Assembly: GCA_046331705.1 (NCBI GenBank)
Contig: JAXLQJ010000118.1
Span: 1-6,489, forward strand
Source of the DNA: JADJOY01 sp046331705 [NCBI: bacterium]
GTDB lineage: Bacteria > JADJOY01
Direction of reading: 5' to 3'
DNA: 6,489 nucleotides
Shown here: positions 6,358 to 6,489 of the stretch, piece after piece
Position numbering within the stretch: position 1 is the stretch's first letter
Layout of the letters: every line of letters starts with the position of its first letter
Notes under the pieces: model-generated
Database searches by the model: none
Told to the model about the DNA's origin: nothing
What the model saw: the letters and a program-made list of their open reading frames with translations, nothing else
Made by a program: the position numbers and the translations under genes

Positions 6358-6489
6358 ATGAAGCTCCTCGAACACCTGTTCCTCGACGGCGAGTTCCCCG
6401 CGCGCGAGCGCCTGCTTTCGGGCCTGACGCTCGCGCAGGTCACGCTGCGTCCCGACGGCGCGACGCACTCGATCTACGAGGAGCTCTGG
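6358..6489 (+). CDS. DinB-like family protein, N-terminal fragment cut by window edge
   Basis: The first 44 codons of a gene that continues beyond the right edge. The translation runs M-K-L-L-E-H-L-F-L, then E-R-L-L-S-G-L-T-L-A-Q-V, R-P-D-G-A-T-H-S-I-Y-E-E-L-W. This pattern (hydrophobic helix, L-x-x-L-T-x-x-Q, R-P-x-G-x-x-H-S-I-x-E) is typical of the first helices of DinB-superfamily four-helix-bundle proteins, where the first metal-binding His (here in T-H-S-I) sits in this segment. Members are putative metal-dependent enzymes, some of them thiol transferases, and the exact reaction cannot be told from this piece. GGAG at 6348-6351 lies 6 bases before ATG 6358, a good ribosome binding site. 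It starts 93 bases after phoD on the same strand; co-transcription is possible but there is no evident functional link. Confidence 0.78.
   Translation, partial: MKLLEHLFLDGEFPARERLLSGLTLAQVTLRPDGATHSIYEELW

Overview
The window is GC-rich throughout, and every supported gene reads left to right on the + strand. Dense coding, a Tat-exported PhoD-type phosphatase and a DinB-like protein suggest a high-GC soil or sediment bacterium (Myxococcota, Gemmatimonadota or Eisenbacteria-like lineages would fit). The sequence alone does not settle the phylum.

Left part (about 1-3600): four closely packed co-directional genes, mostly of unknown function. They are (1) a 221-aa helical protein with a HEPN-like Arg-x4-His motif, (2) a 169-aa protein that resembles the DUF6650 family, (3) a PIN-like nuclease gene whose reading frame is interrupted by one in-frame TAG, and (4) a 466-aa protein with an N-terminal domain like that of YopA proteins and a C-terminal HEPN domain carrying an intact R-N-x3-H motif. 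Gaps are 51, 33 and 51 bases if gene 3 is counted to its second stop, so the set looks like one transcription unit. HEPN and PIN folds are typical of RNA-cutting toxins and phage-defence proteins, so the cluster is a plausible but unproven RNA-targeting defence or stress module. Codon third positions are less GC-biased here than in most of the phosphatase gene, which fits an accessory origin.

Middle (3597-4200): about 600 bases without a convincing gene. It is very GC-rich, has a nested inverted repeat just after the cluster, short direct repeats, and a 27-codon minus-strand stretch that could be a gene remnant.

Right part (4201-6489): ordinary-looking genome content. A complete phoD-family alkaline phosphatase/phosphodiesterase with a Tat signal peptide is followed 93 bases later by the start of a DinB-like gene that runs off the right edge. 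I see no functional link between these two genes and the left cluster.
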